From NCBI GenBank assembly GCA_026986235.1, contig JALSOY010000252.1:1-6591 (forward strand): a DNA stretch of 6,591 nt, written 5' to 3'. A program made the translations under genes and the position numbers. Of the stretch, positions 4,540 through 6,591 are shown piece by piece. Source of the DNA: Caldifarciminota bacterium. GTDB lineage: Bacteria > Hydrothermota > Hydrothermia > B15-G9 > WFZT01. The notes beneath the pieces were generated by a model. It ran no database searches and was not told the DNA's origin. It worked only from the letters and a program-made list of their open reading frames with translations. Numbering within the stretch: position 1 is the stretch's first letter; every line of letters starts with the position of its first letter.

Positions 4540-6591
4540 TTACGCCTCCCCGAGTATTCTCCTGGACTCTTCAACCATCTTCAAAAACTCTTCTTCATTT
4601 ATGATCTTTATTCCAAGCTGGAGTGCCCTCTGATACTTGGATCCCGGGTTTTCACCCACCACGACAAGATCGGTGTTTCTTGAAACCGAATTCGTCGGTA
4701 TTCCACCGAATTTCTCGACCAGCTCTTTTGCCTCGTCCCTCGACATGCTGGAGAGTGCACCAGTGAACACCACTCTCTTACCTGCAAATGGGGTTTTTAC
4801 CTCCTCCCTGGGTTTTCCTCTGGGCTTCACTCCTGCCCTCAACATCTTCTGAATAACCTCAACATTCCGGGGCTCGCTAAAGAACTTAACGATACTCTCC
4901 GCGGTCTCGGGACCTATACCCGTGATTGACAGGAGCTCCAGTTTTGTCGCCTTCATAAGTCTCTCAAGGGACCCAAAATGGTCTGCCAGAAGCTTGGCCG
5001 TGTATTCACCTACATTCGGGATACCAAGGGCATAGATAAACCTTGCAAGTGTCGTATCCTTTGACTTTTCAATGGCATTTAAGAGGTTTTCAGCTGATTT
5101 ATCGGCGAAACCATCGAGTTTCAGAAGGTCCTCCTTTGTCAGATAGTAGATGTCAGCAAGGTCCTTAACAAGACCCCGGTCAACGAGCTGATTGGCGACC
5201 TTCTCTCCAAGTCCCTCGATATCCATCGCCCTCCTTGAGGCGAAGTGTCTGATAGAACCTTTGAGTCTCGCCGGACAGGAGATATTTATGCACTTCAGGT
5301 AAGCTCCCTCACGGACAAGCTCTGCCCCACACACAGGGCAGTGGGAGGGTGGTATGATGGGCTTTTCCCTCCCCGTCCTCTCCTCTTTGATCACCTTCAC
5401 GATGTCAGGGATAACATCACCTGCACGCTGAACCAGTACCCTATCACCTATCATAACACCCAGTCTTTTTACCTCGTCAAAGTTATGGAGTGTTGCCCTC
5501 GATACAATCACCCCACCCACTTCAACAGGTTCAAGAATGGCAACCGGAGTCACAATACCCGTTCTCCCCACCTGAAAGACCACATCAATTATCCTGGTCG
5601 TCCTCTGCCTGGGTTTAAATTTCCCTGCAATTGCATACCTTGGAGACCTCGTGGTCGTCCCCAGCTTATCCCACAGAGACAGGTCGTTAACCTTTACGAC
5701 GATCCCATCGAGCTCGTACTCAAGATCATCTCTGAGATCTTCCATTTTACGGTAATACTCAATGACTTCCTCGATACCACGGGCGAGTTTTCTCGGACTT
5801 GCAGCTTTGAACCCCCATTTTTCAATCCTTTCCAGAACCTCCCAGTGGGTTTTAAACTCAGCTCCTTCCACATAACCCACACCCCATGCGATGAAATCGA
5901 GCTTTCTCTGCGCCGTTATGTTGGGATCAAGCTGCCTGAGTGAGCCAGCTGCGGCATTTCTCGGATTTGCAAACACTTTCTCTCCTTTTTTTAGCAGTTC
6001 GGAATTCAACTTCTCAAAGTCCGATTTTCTCATTATCACCTCTCCACGAATGTCAACCCTTGCCGGTGGTGCCTCGTTTTTCCGGAGAATCAGCTTCATT
6101 GGGACGGTTTTTATGGTCCTGACATTGGGAGTAACATCCTCTCCCCTGATTCCGTCTCCACGGGTGGAGGCCTGAGTGTATTCACCGTTAATGTATGTAA
6201 TCTCACACGACAGTCCGTCGAACTTTGGCTCACAGGCGTACTCTATAACAGCGTTCATGGGTAGACCGAGTGCCCTTTTCACCCTCCTGTCAAACTCCCT
6301 GAGTTCATCTTCGTTCCTCGCATCCTGGAGTGAAAGCATGGGAAGGAGATGCTCCACAGTACCAAACTCCTCCCTTGGTGGAGCTCCCACCCTCTGAGTG
6401 GGAGAGTTCGGTGTCACAAATTCGGGAAACTGCTCCTCAAGTTCCATAAGTTCACGCATCAGCTCGTCGTACTCCGCATCGGAGATCACAGGATCGTTCA
6501 AAACATAATACCTGTAATTGTGATAATTAATCAGTTCTCTCAACTCCTCTATTCTCTTCTTTGCCTCTTCACGGGAAAGCTTTTCTTTGCC
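4540..6591 (-). CDS. ligA: NAD-dependent DNA ligase (5' end just off window)
   Basis: Seals nicks in duplex DNA during replication and repair using NAD+, through an adenylated lysine. The frame is open to the right edge, with 683 residues visible. The first 16 codons (starting GKEKLSREEAKKRIEEL) match the usual start of domain Ia and contain no start codon, so the true start is probably a few codons outside. A TTG at 6543 is in frame but directly abuts GAGGAG with no spacing, and it would cut off family-typical sequence. Numbering from that TTG: domain Ia YHNYRYYVLNDPVISDAEYD (7-26); adenylation motif EPKFDG with nucleophile K107; STRGDGIRGEDVT (126-138); FANPRNAAAGSLRQLDP (191-207); OB-fold GRTGIVTPVA (326-335); Cys4 zinc finger C402, C405, C418, C423; helix-hairpin-helix repeats about 440-560; BRCT domain about 585-660. 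All catalytic elements are present. It is probably transcribed from upstream of the window and ends before the GT4 promoter. Confidence 0.97.
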   Translation of the reverse strand, partial: GKEKLSREEAKKRIEELRELINYHNYRYYVLNDPVISDAEYDELMRELMELEEQFPEFVTPNSPTQRVGAPPREEFGTVEHLLPMLSLQDARNEDELREFDRRVKRALGLPMNAVIEYACEPKFDGLSCEITYINGEYTQASTRGDGIRGEDVTPNVRTIKTVPMKLILRKNEAPPARVDIRGEVIMRKSDFEKLNSELLKKGEKVFANPRNAAAGSLRQLDPNITAQRKLDFIAWGVGYVEGAEFKTHWEVLERIEKWGFKAASPRKLARGIEEVIEYYRKMEDLRDDLEYELDGIVVKVNDLSLWDKLGTTTRSPRYAIAGKFKPRQRTTRIIDVVFQVGRTGIVTPVAILEPVEVGGVIVSRATLHNFDEVKRLGVMIGDRVLVQRAGDVIPDIVKVIKEERTGREKPIIPPSHCPVCGAELVREGAYLKCINISCPARLKGSIRHFASRRAMDIEGLGEKVANQLVDRGLVKDLADIYYLTKEDLLKLDGFADKSAENLLNAIEKSKDTTLARFIYALGIPNVGEYTAKLLADHFGSLERLMKATKLELLSITGIGPETAESIVKFFSEPRNVEVIQKMLRAGVKPRGKPREEVKTPFAGKRVVFTGALSSMSRDEAKELVEKFGGIPTNSVSRNTDLVVVGENPGSKYQRALQLGIKIINEEEFLKMVEESRRILGEA

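Noticed and set aside
5245..5943. A 232-codon open frame on the plus strand
   Set aside because: It lies wholly antisense to conserved ligA codons (OB fold, zinc finger and adenylation domain), has no recognisable protein motif, and is most simply a by-product of ligA codon use.
6384..6404. 7-bp inverted repeat (CTCCCAC / GTGGGAG, 7-base loop) inside ligA
   Set aside because: Seven paired bases with a free loop length are expected by chance in a window this size, and the region encodes a conserved part of LigA.
6541..6543. TTG as the ligA start
   Set aside because: The frame continues upstream to the window edge with sequence typical of the LigA N-terminus, and the purine-rich GAGGAG abuts the TTG with no spacing.
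1..6591. CRISPR array, insertion sequence, phage or toxin-antitoxin system
   Set aside because: I found no spaced direct repeats, transposase or integrase motifs, or small paired genes; nearly all sequence is taken up by five ordinary genes.

Overview
The window is a densely coded stretch of a bacterial chromosome with five protein genes and no RNA gene, mobile element or CRISPR array that I can see. NAD-dependent LigA, bacterial-type RNase PH and bacterial-type ArgRS make it bacterial. Frequent AGA/AGG arginine and ATA isoleucine codons, Lys/Glu-rich proteins and a GH57 branching enzyme suggest a thermophile or a relative of thermophiles. GC looks like roughly 45-50% by eye. I cannot assign a phylum from sequence reading alone.

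Layout: positions 2-835 (+) hold the C-terminal half of arginyl-tRNA synthetase (argS), whose 5' end lies outside the window. It overlaps by one base (TGATG) the RNase PH gene rph (835-1566, +), so the two are probably translationally coupled. rph then converges on a leftward group, with a 10-base overlap of the two 3' ends. On the minus strand, read right to left, come ligA (6591-4540, 5' end just off the window), a 167-base intergenic region, a GT4 glycosyltransferase (4372-3278), a 35-base gap, and a GH57 branching-enzyme-type gene (3242-1557). The intergenic region holds a terminator-like hairpin behind ligA, a 14-bp palindrome and a good sigma70-type promoter.

How the genes fit together: argS and rph both act on tRNA (aminoacylation and 3'-end trimming). 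The GT4 and GH57 genes look like a two-gene alpha-glucan module, an elongating glycosyltransferase plus a branching enzyme. This recalls the mycobacterial Rv3032-Rv3031 arrangement for methylglucose lipopolysaccharide, although the acceptor here is unknown. ligA is housekeeping and is probably transcribed separately.

The most striking non-gene signal is a perfect 20-bp inverted repeat with a 4-base loop (3141-3184), buried inside codons 20-34 of the GH57 gene. It is far too long to be chance and sits in what I recall as a conserved stretch of the protein. Both GT4 and GH57 also lack a visible Shine-Dalgarno and carry a TANNNT box 7-8 bases before their ATG, in contrast to the strong GGAGGAG of rph. 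I see no clear sign of a wholly new multi-gene system here.
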